From Polytrichum commune (lineage: Eukaryota > Streptophyta > Polytrichopsida > Polytrichales > Polytrichaceae): a DNA stretch of 64,000 nt. Shown in pieces: positions 36,970 through 49,163 of the stretch. Below the pieces are notes generated by a model, which saw only the letters and a list, made by a program, of their open reading frames with translations, did not search any database and was not told the DNA's origin. Each line of letters opens with the position of its first letter. Position 1 is the first letter of the stretch. The position numbers and the translations under genes were made by a program. Location of the stretch: positions 27,838,001 through 27,902,000 of the forward strand of contig OX485809.1 in NCBI GenBank assembly GCA_950295325.1. The letters are read 5' to 3'.

Positions 36970-37345
36970 TTTGTGCCAGATATGGAGAAGTATAAGGTAG
37001 TGCGATTTTTTTCCTGTGTAGGAAGGTAGAATCAGGAGGACCGTAAAAGTTTTGGTAATTTAATTCCCTAAATTGAAGTTCTTGTGAATTTTAGAAGTCT
37101 AAAATCGGTCCGAAGATATTACCAATGTCTAGAGTTTGACGTAATTGCTCATTTTAATCTCTCATTTCTCCTCACTTTAGCACTCAAAACATGGATCACA
37201 TGTGGCATCATGACACTATTGGTTCCAGATTCATTGAAATTCAATCTCCACCTGATCAAAATTCAGTCCCAACCTATTCAAGAGTGTTTCACCCTATAGA
37301 TTCCTGATGGGTCCTGATCGAGAATAGGTGGTTTGATTACAAGTG
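36970..37345 (+). repeat. Dispersed repeat R4, uninterrupted copy
   Basis: It aligns with 8290-8519 plus 9016-9070. At 37292-37299 a single CCCTATAG stands where copy 1 has the 496-bp MITE, so this is the empty site. No coding frame of interest. Confidence 0.75.
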
Positions 37346-37494
37346 CATAACATTATTCAGATCCATAATTGTGTTCTGTGAGACTGACAATATTCCATGA
37401 AATATTCTCATATTTAGACCGCATGTGGGGGAATAATCTATGGAATATTGTCAATCCTACATAACAGTGTTATGGATCTAAATAATGTTATGTG
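37346..37494. mobile_element. Small fold-back MITE (~149 bp)
   Basis: The arms are inverted repeats of about 55 bases: cataacattattcagatcc at the left, ggatctaaataatgttatg at the right, continuing inward through gacaatattccat. Flanking TG on both sides is the only possible target duplication. It lies exactly at the right edge of the R4 copy. Confidence 0.65.
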
Positions 37495-40344
37495 ATTCAT
37501 TTTCTTTTTAGTTGAGATAGAATGCCAACCATCATTACACTAAATATAGTAATGGTGTCATGATTTTGTTTTCATCCCAACTCACTTGTAGTTTATCCAC
37601 TTTTAGTTTGGTATGTTCTGCATCCGAATATTTCTATGAAGTATTGTCATGGATGATTACAATTTGGATGAATAAGTGACAATAATAATTGCAACATTGT
37701 AAATCTATAACCCCCTAAGATTTTACAAGGAAAGACTAATAGAATTGGTGACACCAAATAAAATATTTTGTGTAGTAGGAGGGGGTCTTTAGGGCAATGC
37801 TATTGACATCATAAGAATATAAATGGTCAAGCATGACATGTGTGGTCAATTGAGGCAACCTATGTCAAATCAGTCACCTTGAGAATATGTCTTTCTATAA
37901 GGTTGGACCACCGACCAAATTTGTTTTTTGGGCAATGGCAAACACTTCATTCTTACAATGTAATTTTCTAGCTCGTGGTAATTTTTTGGCAATAAAATTT
38001 GTTGGAAATTCAAGATAGATTTTTATAACCTTTTTGAAATTGAAAATTTATGTTCATGTCATTACAAGTCTTACCTAATGCCTAACACATTGGAGAGCTT
38101 TTTGCCTAGGGGATCCCTAGGTACATAGCCAGGTACAAGCCTAGACCAAAGGTGGGTGCCAAAGGGTTTGAACCTTAGACCTCACGGCCCCCCTTGGATG
38201 TCCTAGACACGAACTAACCTTTAACCACACATGTATGAAAGTTTGTTTTGAACCACTTTATATGGCAAGGTCACTTTGGGATAGATTTTGACCAACTCAA
38301 GGGCCATGTTTCTTTAATGGGTTCACAACAATGAATCTTCAAATTGGTGAACAAATTCATTTTTAGATTTTTTTGCAAATGAGAGTTAGATTGGACAATG
38401 TTCATTGAGTACTTGTAATTAAAAAATGACCAAGAGATTATCATATAGTTATTCCACATGGAATCTATTAAGGCGTCATCCAAACATTTGTAAACCTTGT
38501 GAAACCATCAGCTTTTAAGTAGAATGTTCATTTTGTAACCATGTGCAGTTGGGGTTGATTAAAATGGGTTGTTTATCCAAATTTCTTGAATAATTGGCAC
38601 CTAGTAGATATAATGGCATTTTGAGGCATTGTTTGAGACCTTACATGTAAATATAATTTACACCATGAACTTATTTTATAGAGTTTATTTTTTTTGCAAA
38701 TTATACCATTTATCAAAATCAGGATTTTGACATTAATCCGTAACAAAACAACAACAATACATTAACAATACGTGCAAATAAATTTGAATGATACTTGGTT
38801 GCAACACTATCTTGAAACAATCCAACATTTTCCTGAAACTCTCCACAACCACCCCAACCCTACACATAAGAACAAATCATCATCAAGTCAATGTTACTAC
38901 TCACTATTTGCTAAGAGACCCTCCGTGATGTTGGAACCTCTATCACCTTCTGATCTCTCTATCGCTTTCTAACAAGCTCGACTCTTTCCCAAGTCTTTGA
39001 CAAGCACCACCACACTTGGGGGTTGGACTCTCCATTGGAAACCTAAATGACATGTATGGGTCACTATGAAATTATTACCCCTATATGAGAAGTTTATAGA
39101 GAAAACAAATATAAATTAGTTGACAGTAGGCTAGGAAATGAACTCATGTATTTATACTAAGCTTCTCAATTTAATGTGCCAAATGCCTCCACTACATATA
39201 AAAAATAAAAATCATGTTTGAAATAGGCCTTTCTTGCATATTAAATCAACTTTCAATTTCTAATTAAATAGTCATTGGACATTTTTTCATCCATAGCATG
39301 TAACTCAACGATTGCATCAAACAAACAAAAACAAGAGCACAATAACTTAGCCTTAATGTGGACAACAAAACTCAAGGGAACCCATGAGTGCTCCAAACCC
39401 TACCCAAGAATGTACATGGTAGTCATTACGGACTATTACCATATGACAATAATGAACAAAAACGTGAATTGGATGAAACTAACACTTCTATTATCAAAAA
39501 TTTCCTTAAACTTGAAGGTTCCCTTTTGTACATCTACGTTTATTAATAGCCTCTTTAAATGTACACATTGAAGAAAAATGATACCTCTCCCTTATGTATA
39601 TCACGTACACTAATGTCTCAAAGAATGCCCATGCTTACCTTCATGTTAGTTCACACATGCTATGGAAAGTCCACCCCTTGGGCCCCCTCGCGGCCCCTCA
39701 TACCCTAGTAAGTATGTCTTGCCCTAGTCCCCTTGTAAGGTCCCTTATCAAAAAATATTGCAATAAAAATTTATAAGTTATTATGAATCATGAGACCATA
39801 AATGAAAAAGCAAGGGGACTGAACCTCATCGATCACTTGATGTCATATTTGTCATGAGCATACTTCCCCTTCAAGTCAAATGATTCAACCATCAATACAT
39901 CTAAGGTTCATCCATAGCCAACATCTAAATTCAATGATTTCTAGTCAATTAAAGTTGTTTCTCATCCAATCTAACAACATTCAATGAACCTCACATGAAT
40001 TCTACATTCCTCCAAATATTTTAGCCCTTGCTTATAATTTAAATCACATGCTACCTATACATTTTACCTACCCTATTTTTGATATAATATTATAAGGATC
40101 ATTTCATCCAAGCTATAGTAACTCTAAAATTTGTTAAAAAATAAAAAAATAATTGTGTAATTGAATTGAAAAGAACATATTTTTATTTTTCACATGGTTT
40201 CATAAAATTTCAATAGTGACCTCCCCATGGTGTAAACTTGACTTTTGGGAACAAACAAGCATAATAGGCTCCCCACAAATGTAAAGGCTCATTTCTTCTC
40301 AACCTTCCACTGTCATCAATTATAGTATTTATTATTAATAACTT
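37495..40344. other. AT-rich intergenic DNA
   Basis: No gene recognised in about 2.8 kb. Near 38165 the words 'gggtttgaaccttagacctc' resemble a tRNA-derived B box, as seen in some SINEs, and a looser relative lies near 48433. Evidence is too thin to call an element. Confidence 0.35.
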
Positions 40345-40615
40345 CCTATTTGGAGTTTTGTGTTCAGCCTACCTTCAAGAGGTGGTTTTTGAAAATAGTC
40401 CAAGTGATCAATGAAACACGATCCATTTGATACCACGTAGGAATCCATGTAGACTTTACATCCATCTTGCATTCACATACTCACTCCGTTGGTCCCTCAA
40501 GCATAGTGTGAAGTGAACTTGGACCGACTCCATCTTTTCCACCAATGAGAGGGCTTGAAGTGCAATGGTCACGGGCTCTCAGTCTCGTGTGTGAAGTGGC
40601 CCTTAGTGTTTACCA
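40345..40615 (+). repeat. Dispersed repeat R5, copy 1
   Basis: It aligns for about 270 bases with 44730-45002. Shared words include 'taggaatccatgtagact', 'ccgttggtccctcaagc' and a 30-base identical stretch starting agtgcaatggtcacgggctc. Non-coding. Copy 1 lacks a few short insertions present in copy 2. Confidence 0.7.
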
Positions 40616-41224
40616 AGTAAAGTCTTTCATGGTCTATATTGTCCACCAATTTCTTTGATGTTTGTCAGTAAAGTATGAAATTTTAAGCAAAGCTGCATTG
40701 CTTGATTTCAAATATTAATAAACTCCACACTAAATACTACCATAGACGGTGTTGTGTCGTGGTGTGTCCCATGGAAACTTGAAAATTTAGACCACTTCCC
40801 ATGTTTGTTTATTTCCAACTCGACTTTCCTACATCATTTTGGATGATCAGGCACTTGTTAGCACTAACTTGAGGAAACATCCAAAGGTTCAAAAAATTCT
40901 AAATTCCATTAAAATATGAGAAGGCCCAACTGTGCCAACGATCAATGGGGGCAAGTAAGGGCAACTCTTAGGATATTATGCTAGTTTTCTATATTTGTTG
41001 GGTGATAGATTGGGCATAGACTCTCAAAGTTTTTGCATACTCACGTTCATCATGAAAATAAATGTATCATGAGATTTTACAATTTTCCATTTGAACTCTT
41101 TATGAGCGAGTTAAACACGATATTCAATATTTTGAGAGAGTGGGATCCTCTCAAAATAATATTGGCCATTTGGACACCTAAAAGTCATGTTAGGTTGATA
41201 AATACTAGATTATACAGCAGACGT
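40616..41224. other. Intergenic
   Basis: No gene or clear repeat. A plus-strand frame at 41033-41254 runs into the fold-back element and is chance. Confidence 0.35.
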
Positions 41225-41545
41225 GTAGTTTCCATTAAAATGAGAGTATGTTAAGCTGGGAAATCGACTCATTTAGGTTGAGTCGACCTAAATGAGGACA
41301 ATATTTTGTCAATTTAGGTTGAGTCGACCTAAATGAGGACAATATTTTGTCAATTTAGGTTGAGTCGACCTAAATGAGGACAATATTTTGTCAATTTAGG
41401 TTGAGTCGACCTAAATGAGGACAATATGTTAGTCAATTTAGGTTGAGTCGACCTAAATGAGGACAATATGTTGTCAATTTAGGTTGAGTCGACCTAAATG
41501 AGTCGATTTCCCAGCTTAACATACTCTCATTTTAATGGAAACTAC
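41225..41545. mobile_element. Fold-back element: 54-bp perfect inverted repeat around a palindromic satellite
   Basis: The arms 41225-41278 and 41492-41545 are identical over 54 bases in inverse orientation (outer end GTAGTTTCCATTAAAATGAG). Between them, TTAGGTTGAGTCGACCTAA occurs six times at spacings of 41, 41, 41, 42 and 41 bases, joined by aatgaggacaatatt(t)tgtcaa. Each unit holds a short stem TTTAGGT/ACCTAAA. No target duplication is evident and there is no frame. The satellite palindrome resembles the one in the 58-kb array. Confidence 0.9.
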
Positions 41546-42134
41546 GGTGGAATTTACGGCGGAAAATCAAATGTTATTTTTGTACTTGTACTCTACAACT
41601 TTCCAGTGGTTTTCATTTCATTCTTGGATTAATAGTTTGCTTTATGTACTCTCAATTCACTGGAAAACTCTCATTTTAATGTATATTGTGTTGTTATGCT
41701 TGATCAAACTTGCTTGACTGGATGGAGCTCATGATTATGTTCAAAACATATGGGGGTTTTGATATCCACAAAAAATTTGGAAGGCAACTTGAATGCTTGC
41801 TTGCCAACAAATGGGAGGAGGTCAATATGTGTTCCGGGCAAGAGCTCATGAGTTGAGTTGCATGGCACTAACGCAAGGGAGGAGCACCAAAAAGCTAAAG
41901 AAACTCATTTCTCTTAGAGACGAAATTCATTTCTCTTCAATCAAAATGCCGGGAAGTTTATAAGTAGTGCACCACACGAATGACATTGCAAAAAATAATG
42001 ATAAGTAATTTGATTATTTCCCTAATGCCACGCCGGGGTGGGTTATTTATTTATTTATTTATTTGTATTTAATAAATTTATTTGGTTTTGGGTGGTTTGT
42101 TTTTCGGTGGAGTCCTTGGGGGCAATAAAATATT

Positions 42135-42625
42135 AAACCCTCACACATTTACTTGTAATACTTTAGAACACAACCGCATTGTCATTTGGTAAGCACTCAA
42201 ACAAAAAAGTGTTTCTCTGTGGACCAACTTTTTATGTTCCCAAACTTTCCAAAAAAAAAAATTTCTCAATATCAATACTCAAAAAATTCGAAACCCTCAC
42301 TCATTAAGTTGCAAAAACCTAGAATGCAAGTGTGTCGTCATTTGGTAAGCACTTGCAAAACCTAGTTATATATTTGGACCAAATTTTAACGTTCCCAACG
42401 TTTCAATTTTCTTGCTGTCTCAAAATTGAGACTGAAATATCCAATTTTCTTAGACCCTCACCGATTAATTTGCAAATTAAAACCCTGGAACTCAAGTGTG
42501 TTGTCATTCTGTGAGCTTTTGAAAAAGAAAGTCTTAACATTGCACCAAACTTTGAATTCCCAAAATGGTGGATGTTTTTAGCTTCAAATTTCAAACGGAA
42601 ATCTCCAAGGATCGGAAACCCTCAC
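42135..42625 (+). repeat. Tandem repeat, ~160-bp unit, about three units
   Basis: The phrase aaaccctcac starts units at about 42135, 42291, 42450 and 42615. Shared parts are 'agtgtgt(c/t)gtcatt(t/c)(g/t)gt', 'ggaccaa(a/c)tttt' and a poly-A/T stretch. Identity between units is moderate. A nearby TTTA microsatellite lies at 42045-42075. Confidence 0.65.
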
Positions 42626-43300
42626 GCATTAATATGCAAGCCTTTGGGATGCAAATGCGTTACAAGTACTTGCTAAATTTTGGATATGACCCCTCTTGGA
42701 TGGGTTTCACATCCTCTTTACCTCACTTTGGTGGCATACATATATCAAAGGCATTGGGTATGGATGTTCTAAAACTAAGGCAACACAACTCACCATGAAT
42801 GGGCTCGAAACAATTGGAGATGTTTGGGATGTCAATCGTAAACAATTTATGCCAGTTAGAAGCAGAATTGGTCAAAAGTTCAGGTTGGGTGTGGGAGATT
42901 GTTGATACGAAATGAAGTTATTGATCCTATGATTTTTTTCAAAAAAGGAAGGGGCCTTCATTTGGACCCTTTGGCACAAGGAAGTTGCAATCAACTTACG
43001 AGAAATTAGATTCAATACAGATGTCAATGACAAATGCCGCATGTGTGCTCTTGACACATGGGAGATGATCGCACAAAGATTATGAGATTGCAAGGAGAGC
43101 TTAAGATTTTTCTATTGCAATGTCAACTCTATGCAAGTTAATCAGAAGGGGCCTTGGATAGTGCTTTGTTGTATCGCAGGACATTTGGCAAGAAAATTTT
43201 GGCTGATCTTCGCAAGTGCTCTAGATTTTGGCTCTTGCTTCGAAAAAACATTTGGATCGCAAGGAATGACTAACTTTTAGTCATTTTAGATGCGTTATTT
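42626..43300 (+). pseudogene. Decayed LINE-type retrotransposon end (zf-RVT-like)
   Basis: The plus-strand translation in broken frames gives YDPSWMGFTSSLPHFGGIHI, then a C-x2-C block DKCRMCALDTWEMIAQRL followed by a stop and DCKES, then WLLLRKNIWIARND. The order (PSW, GGI-type segment, CxxC with ET/DT, and WxxRND) is that of the zinc-binding zf-RVT region and tail found after the reverse transcriptase in many plant LINE-like elements. No reverse transcriptase core (YADD-type motif) is visible, and stops and frame changes show it is dead. Recognition is from motif memory. Confidence 0.45.
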
Positions 43301-44729
43301 CCAAAGTGATACATAACATCTTGCAAGGTCTCTTTGACTATGCTAAAAATGTGTGAGAGAAAGGGCGTAACTCTTGACAAGGAAAGCTATCTAAGATGAA
43401 TCATGTTCCGGCAAATCCTACACTACTTGGGGTGGCAACAACATCCTCTATCCTAGATGAAGTTCTCAAATCATGTGGCACATTTGCTCGCCTAATATCA
43501 TGCTTAGGTTATTTACCCTCTTGGCAGCTTTGTGGTGTCTTTTTTTTTGGGCACAACTTGAAGGCGGCTTTGTGGTGTCACCGGATGCACCAAGAGAGTT
43601 TCCTTGCTTCTTCTTTTTTTCCAAGTCCAAGTGACCTTGTCTAGATTTTTGGCAATCATGAAAAGAGTTTTCTTTTGTTTGCCTTAAAAAAATATCATAT
43701 TTGGTATACTTGAGTGGTATGTGGTTAGGTATGTCTTTAAGAATGGACGCCAACAAGACACTTGTTCACAAGAGATTGGATTACATGCTCAAAATATATC
43801 AACCATTCTAGACTCAATAGTCAACATAATTGGGGATCTGTATGATCATTTAGAACAAGAATCCTCACTGTGATAACTCCATTGGCGAGCTCAAGTCGGA
43901 GACGGCTTATGTCCTTTGTGGTGAACTCTTAAGTGCTCAACCATAATGATAATAAGGTTTCAACCACCATTTTTGGGCATGTTCCATATAATGAATGTAT
44001 TTCAAATTTTAGATTTCAACGCTAGGGTTAAGCTGAACATGTTCTTCACATTTGTAATAACTATGATAAGATAGAAAAAAGGAGAGATCAAGTGAAGAGG
44101 AGGAGATAAATTGCTCGTTTGCACATCAGTTGGGTTGGGTTGGGTTTGATTCACTTCAAGTCTCTCCTCATCCGACCCTACCTAATAGGGACGGAATTTG
44201 CAAAAAAACTCTGAACCACTTGTGAAGTACGCATGTTCACACACTATAGTAGCTCATAACCCAGTCAGCATCATCCTATCTAAGTTATTTCCTACTGGTT
44301 ACTCACACTTCATCACTATATTATTCATAAAGTCGCCATCTGGCAAAATTAAAAACATGCTTTGCTTTGCACGCACACATCTACTATTGCCTAAGGACCC
44401 AGTTGATGTTAGAAAGAGAGAGGGAATTATCGTATACAAGCGTACCTCTCAATCATTCAACATAAAAGCCTTGAAATAATATGCAGCTCGGCAGTCACTT
44501 TTTGGAGTTGATTTGACACTCGAATCCAAGAGACTCTTCATTCACGTGTCCAAAGGCCATCCCAACACACCCTCCAAAATCAGGTAGTGCGGTCACGGAT
44601 CCTCAAGTATAGTGTGAAGTCATATGTGACCGGGCCCTCTACCAAACGTTATTTCAATGAATTCTTAACCATGCGGGTCCTCACACATGATAACATAGAA
44701 TAAATCAACGGTTGTGAGCGTTCGGAGTA
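43301..44729. repeat. Intergenic; 43690-43890 related to 4150-4360
   Basis: The block gtggtatgtggtt...gattggattacatgctca...aaccattctagactcaat...agtcaacataatt matches the 4.1-4.4 kb block. The rest shows no gene. The 93- and 96-codon frames in the area lack motifs. Confidence 0.4.
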
Positions 44730-45002
44730 CCGTGGTCTCCCAACGGTTTTGTGTTAGACCCACCTCCAAGAGGTGGGTTTTTGAAAATAGCCCAAGCGAC
44801 CACGAAACATGATCCATGTGATGCCATGTAGGAATCCATGTAGACTTCACATCCGTCTTGCATTCACTTATATACTCCGTTGGTCCCTCAAGCGTACTAG
44901 TATGAAAGAAGCGAACTTGGACCGGCTCCGCCTTTCCCACCAATGAGAGTGCTTGAAGTGCAATGGTCACGGGCTCTCAGTCTCGTGTGTGAAGTGACCC
45001 TT
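44730..45002 (+). repeat. Dispersed repeat R5, copy 2
   Basis: Second copy of the ~270-bp repeat at 40345. It contains the pair cccacctc...gaggtggg at 44758-44777, a small hairpin. Non-coding. Confidence 0.7.
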
Positions 45003-45121
45003 ACACATCTCGTGTCATCGGGAAGCCTGCTCACGGTTCCAATCACACTGCATGCCTGTTGGACCGTGTGACCGTATCATTAAGTAATTTGTCAGCAATG
45101 TGAAGTCAGGCCCCTTACAAC

Positions 45122-45395
45122 ACAATGAACCGGGTGAACTGATTGAGAGTTCCAGATGAACTGGTTGAGTTTGAGAAAACAACAACCAATGGAAGTTCAA
45201 AACTTCAGGAAAATTACTAATCGTTTAAAGGAAGAATCCTGTAGTATATATATAATATATATATACCTCAAATTAGTAAAGAAATACCAAAGGATAACAA
45301 CACTAACAAAGGTTAACAACAAAGGATAACTGGGTTGGACTTGGAAACACTAGGATCTTGATCTTAGTCCTAAAATCTCCCTGAACACTGCAAGA
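45122..45395 (+). repeat. Dispersed repeat R1, copy f
   Basis: Diverged copy with a (TA)n expansion at 45243-45266 and local duplications in the right half ('aacaaaggataac' type). Blocks gatgaactggttgagtttga and 'ggttggacttggaaacac' identify it. Confidence 0.6.
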
Positions 45396-46024
45396 TGGGC
45401 ACCCTTAGGTGTGATTTATAATGTTCAAATGTGCTTCAAGTCACTTTGGGCTATATTATGCTGCTGCCGACACCTGTCCAATGAAGAAGACGTCACCCAA
45501 TATAGTTACTGTTTGAGTTTCATTTATGTACCCGGAGTATCATAACTTTGTACACCTTTGAAGCGAGTCTCATTCCAAAAATATGAATATATCTTAAGGT
45601 AGATGGGTTTTAAATGGTTACTGTTTTTTTACTAGCCCACTTCTCCTTGGATATGAAACACGCGATTAAGTACAAAATGGTTGGCAAATCCAAAGTGAGG
45701 TTGTTGTCATTGTCCTCATGATTTTTGGAACTCAGAATATCTTATTCATTATCAAAGTGAAGATTCTTGTGTTTATCATAGGATTATATAGGTTCCCTCA
45801 ATTATGTTGACTATTGAGATTAGAATGGTTATTATTATATTTGGAGCATCCAAACCAATCTCTACTAAACACATGTCGTTTTGGAATTTGTTCTTGGAGC
45901 CAACACCAGACCACATGGCACTCTAATATAGGTGTTTGATTAAGAGAAGTAATCAATTTAGGCATGTCTACCTCACCTACCCCATCTACCTTACTTTGCA
46001 AGTGACATGCAAGGGAATAATACA
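45396..46024. other. Intergenic
   Basis: Nothing recognised on either strand. Confidence 0.35.
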
Positions 46025-46400
46025 CTCTAAACTCTGCAACATCACGCTTGTGGCAACCAAGGTGCACATGATATGAAGGAGTTATGTAGTGTTAACATGG
46101 ATGCGTGATACAAGAAGATTAGTGTAGCACGCGACATTATGAAATAACACAAAGTCAACATGGCAATGATGACAACAATTACAAAAATAACAACGTAATG
46201 CGTGCGAACCTATGGTTTGACTTATTTGGTGATTTAATTTGAGGTCAGAGCCCATGATATATGAGAGGGAAATGTGACACAAGGAGTGAGTTTTAAACTG
46301 CCAACATTGATTCCCTAGGGTTACGGGATAGAAGAGGAGGAATAACATTAAGGAGGCTGATATTATGATGGCGGGTAGAGTGTATTTTTGATACGCCGGT
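46025..46400 (+). repeat. Partial match to the left end of segment A
   Basis: It matches 9880-10260: 'tagtgttaacatggatgcg', 'aagattagtgta', and 'ttccctagggtt'. The rest of the parental segment (B) resumes only at 51310, so the copy is split by about 5 kb of other DNA. Confidence 0.6.
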
Positions 46401-48189
46401 ATTAGGAGTTGGTGTTGCTCGTACTTGGTAATTACAAGCGACCCCCAAGAGAAGCTTTCATGGGAGATAGCAATGTATGTTAGGAGGTTGCTGAGGTTGG
46501 CTAAGTAGGTCACAACTTGAAGAATCAAGCTTTAAATTTTACAACTGACATCATTGGTGATTGTCATGCTTCCCCTAGTATTTGAGAATTCTGACAAAAC
46601 TTTCGACCAAAAAGTCACATCTACACGGCAAGTATACAAGCGAGAGTGCAATCGCTCGAGGTGCTCGAGCTGTGTGCATGAGAGAAACTTCGCTTTGCTC
46701 ACATTTGTAGTACTTACATCTGGGGTTGCACACAGATTCTTGGTTGCACACAACTGCAAGCTTTTGTAAGATTTGCACCCAACACATTTCGGAAGATGTG
46801 ATGAATCATCTGCACAACAACTAGTACTTGGTGGAACTTATTGGACACACACATGGTTTTTGATTCATGAATTCGATTTGGCCTTTGTAGTGTTATGTGG
46901 CTTAGTTTAGAGACGGCCAATGTTGTGGAAGCATCCAAGTCACCTGCAAGATTGGCTATTCCAAGAATCTGTTACCCCTTACCAGCGGCACATCCCAATG
47001 CCCTCCGTGTCAAGATCTACAGCTATATATCCTCCTTTTCCCCATCCATGCTCGTGAATTTCAGCCTGAATCTAACCGGTAGAAGCATCTATGACGAACT
47101 ATTCATGACACATATTCCTGGACTCCCCAGAAGTCAAGCTGCAAAGACGAATAATGTTACCATGCTGGTCCCTGGACATCATCATCAAATAAATGAGCCA
47201 GAGCTACCTCTTCGTCTAATTAATTTTGGCAATTTTGTGCATGCAATCTTATCATCTGGCTGAAGATGAATATGATGATAAAAACTAAGCTTATGTGATT
47301 GTAACACCCATGACGTGACCCCACTCGTGATGAACTGTGATTGTTGCTTATAAAGGGGTGGAACTAATTAGGGTAACTTACACAAAATAGATTTTCCCAT
47401 GGACTGCCCCCGTACTGTCTGGTCTCATAAGATTTTGTATACGGAGCGGCCTCCATCGGTTCTCATGGGAGACCAGACCTATATCTGCAGAGACAATGAT
47501 TTTTGTGATTGATTGATTGATGGATGTTTCAAGGTACCCTCACCTGGCAGGCTTCTGTCAAGTAACAGGTGCACAGGAACAAGGGCCTTAACTGTGGGGA
47601 ATAATTAAAAGTGCACTCCTAGCCTGGAGTTTACATTGGTAATTAATTAAGTTGGCAGTATTGCAAACCTTTCTTACCGACCAACTTGCAACTGCTCCAA
47701 CTGCTTCAACTACCTCATTCAATGCTCAGGGTGACTAAAATCTAAGTTTCATGAGAGTCCGTGAGGGTTCCAACAAGTGCGATTGCTGCACGTGACAGAT
47801 TTCTCACGACGTCAATTTCATTTCATTTCATTTCTATTCAAACTACATAGGCACGTTGGCGGTGCAAGTTATCCTCCCAACATATATAACTTGCAACTGC
47901 TTTCACAGCTGTAGCAGCAATCCGATAGACTTGTCAGGGTTATGAACTCATTCAAGCGCTTGGAGTGTCGACACGTCACTACTAGCTAGCTAGCAGGCCT
48001 ATGTTAACGATCCATTAACAAAATTGTAATGTTTTTATTATGAAAATACGATCAATTTTTGTAGACAATATATCTTGAATTGAAACAAATGCATTAGAAA
48101 ACCATAACGGTTCTGAGACAAAAGAAGTTACGAATGGCATTAGAAAACATGCTGGAAAAATGTCGTTGAAGTTTTTGATATAAGATACG
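46401..48189. repeat. Intergenic; 47660-47970 related to 9290-9850
   Basis: It contains one unit-plus of the ~230-bp repeat found at 9290-9860 ('cttgcaactgct', 'gatagacttgt', 'caagtgcgattgctgca'). A plus-strand frame of 122 codons (46895-47263) has no known motif. A small hairpin (gtctggtctcat / atgggagaccagac) lies at 47418-47477. Confidence 0.4.
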
Positions 48190-48825
48190 TTACAAAACTG
48201 AGACAATATTGTTAGTAATGCGTTACAAAACTGTGACTATAGTGTTAATAATGCGTTATTGCGTTCATTACAAAAATATCATAACACATTAGAAAATCCC
48301 GTCAATGTCTTCGTAATAACAATAGCAAAATGCATACATAGTAGGCAGTCAAACCTACCCACATGTAGGGCCCAACATGAGTTTTCCAAGTGCCTAGGGT
48401 GCTAGCTTGGGATAAGTGGCAGCCATGGGGATTTTGAACTTGAGACCTCATGGGGTTCCAAACCAAGTGCTTAGCTATCAACTATACTCACATCACATGT
48501 GCACATAACTAGTAGGTAATCTACTTATTAGTGTTGAAGTCCAAACTAACACTTAACTTCTATCATAAATCAGTTAATAGAGTAGTAGAACTTATGTAAC
48601 TAGTAAGTTGTTACTGACAACAACAAAGTTGTGAGAGTAAAGCTTTAGAAATAATGCTACTACAATTGTTATTGATAATGACAATATTTTGTTACTTAAA
48701 CGTTAAAAAAGATGTTACAAAAATCATTATTGATAATGACAATATTGTGTTACTAGAAGGTTAGAAATGATGTTGCAAAAGTCATAAAGAATAATGATAA
48801 TATTGTGTTTCTAAAGCGATACTAA
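48190..48825 (+). repeat. Degenerate AT-rich tandem repeats
   Basis: The phrase gttacaaaactg(a/t)gac recurs at about 48191 and 48223. The phrase attgataatgacaatatt(t/g)tgtta recurs at about 48671, 48729 and, changed, 48790, giving a ~58-60-base period. The intervening 48300-48650 is unique and non-coding. Confidence 0.5.
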
Positions 48826-49163
48826 ATTGCTAGTACACTGTGAGAGATTGCATTGGAACTTTTACCTTGAATTACCCATGAACATTACAAAACCTATCAA
48901 TATAGGTTGGCTAGCTCTTTGTATGTTGGGTGGGGCCGGGAATAAGCCAAATTCTATTTGGAATTATACTTTATTTATTCTCTCAACAAAGCATTACACT
49001 AGCAGATTCAACCTACTAAACTCGGGTGAGGCAATGTCATTGATATTATTAGAATGCGATGGTTGATAGCAGTTGATTAACGTTATGCATTCATTGAAGA
49101 TCTATGATTATAGAATATTGGAATGACTTGGTGATTGGCAATGCAATCGATCGACAATTAAGT

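Noticed and set aside
38160-38190. tRNA-like B box (gggtttgaacc) suggesting a SINE; similar words at 48433 and 59602
   Set aside because: No A box at the right distance, no tail and no target duplication found.
41272-41498. CRISPR-like array at the 41.2-kb satellite
   Set aside because: The sequence between the palindromes is the same in every unit and the array lies inside a fold-back element.
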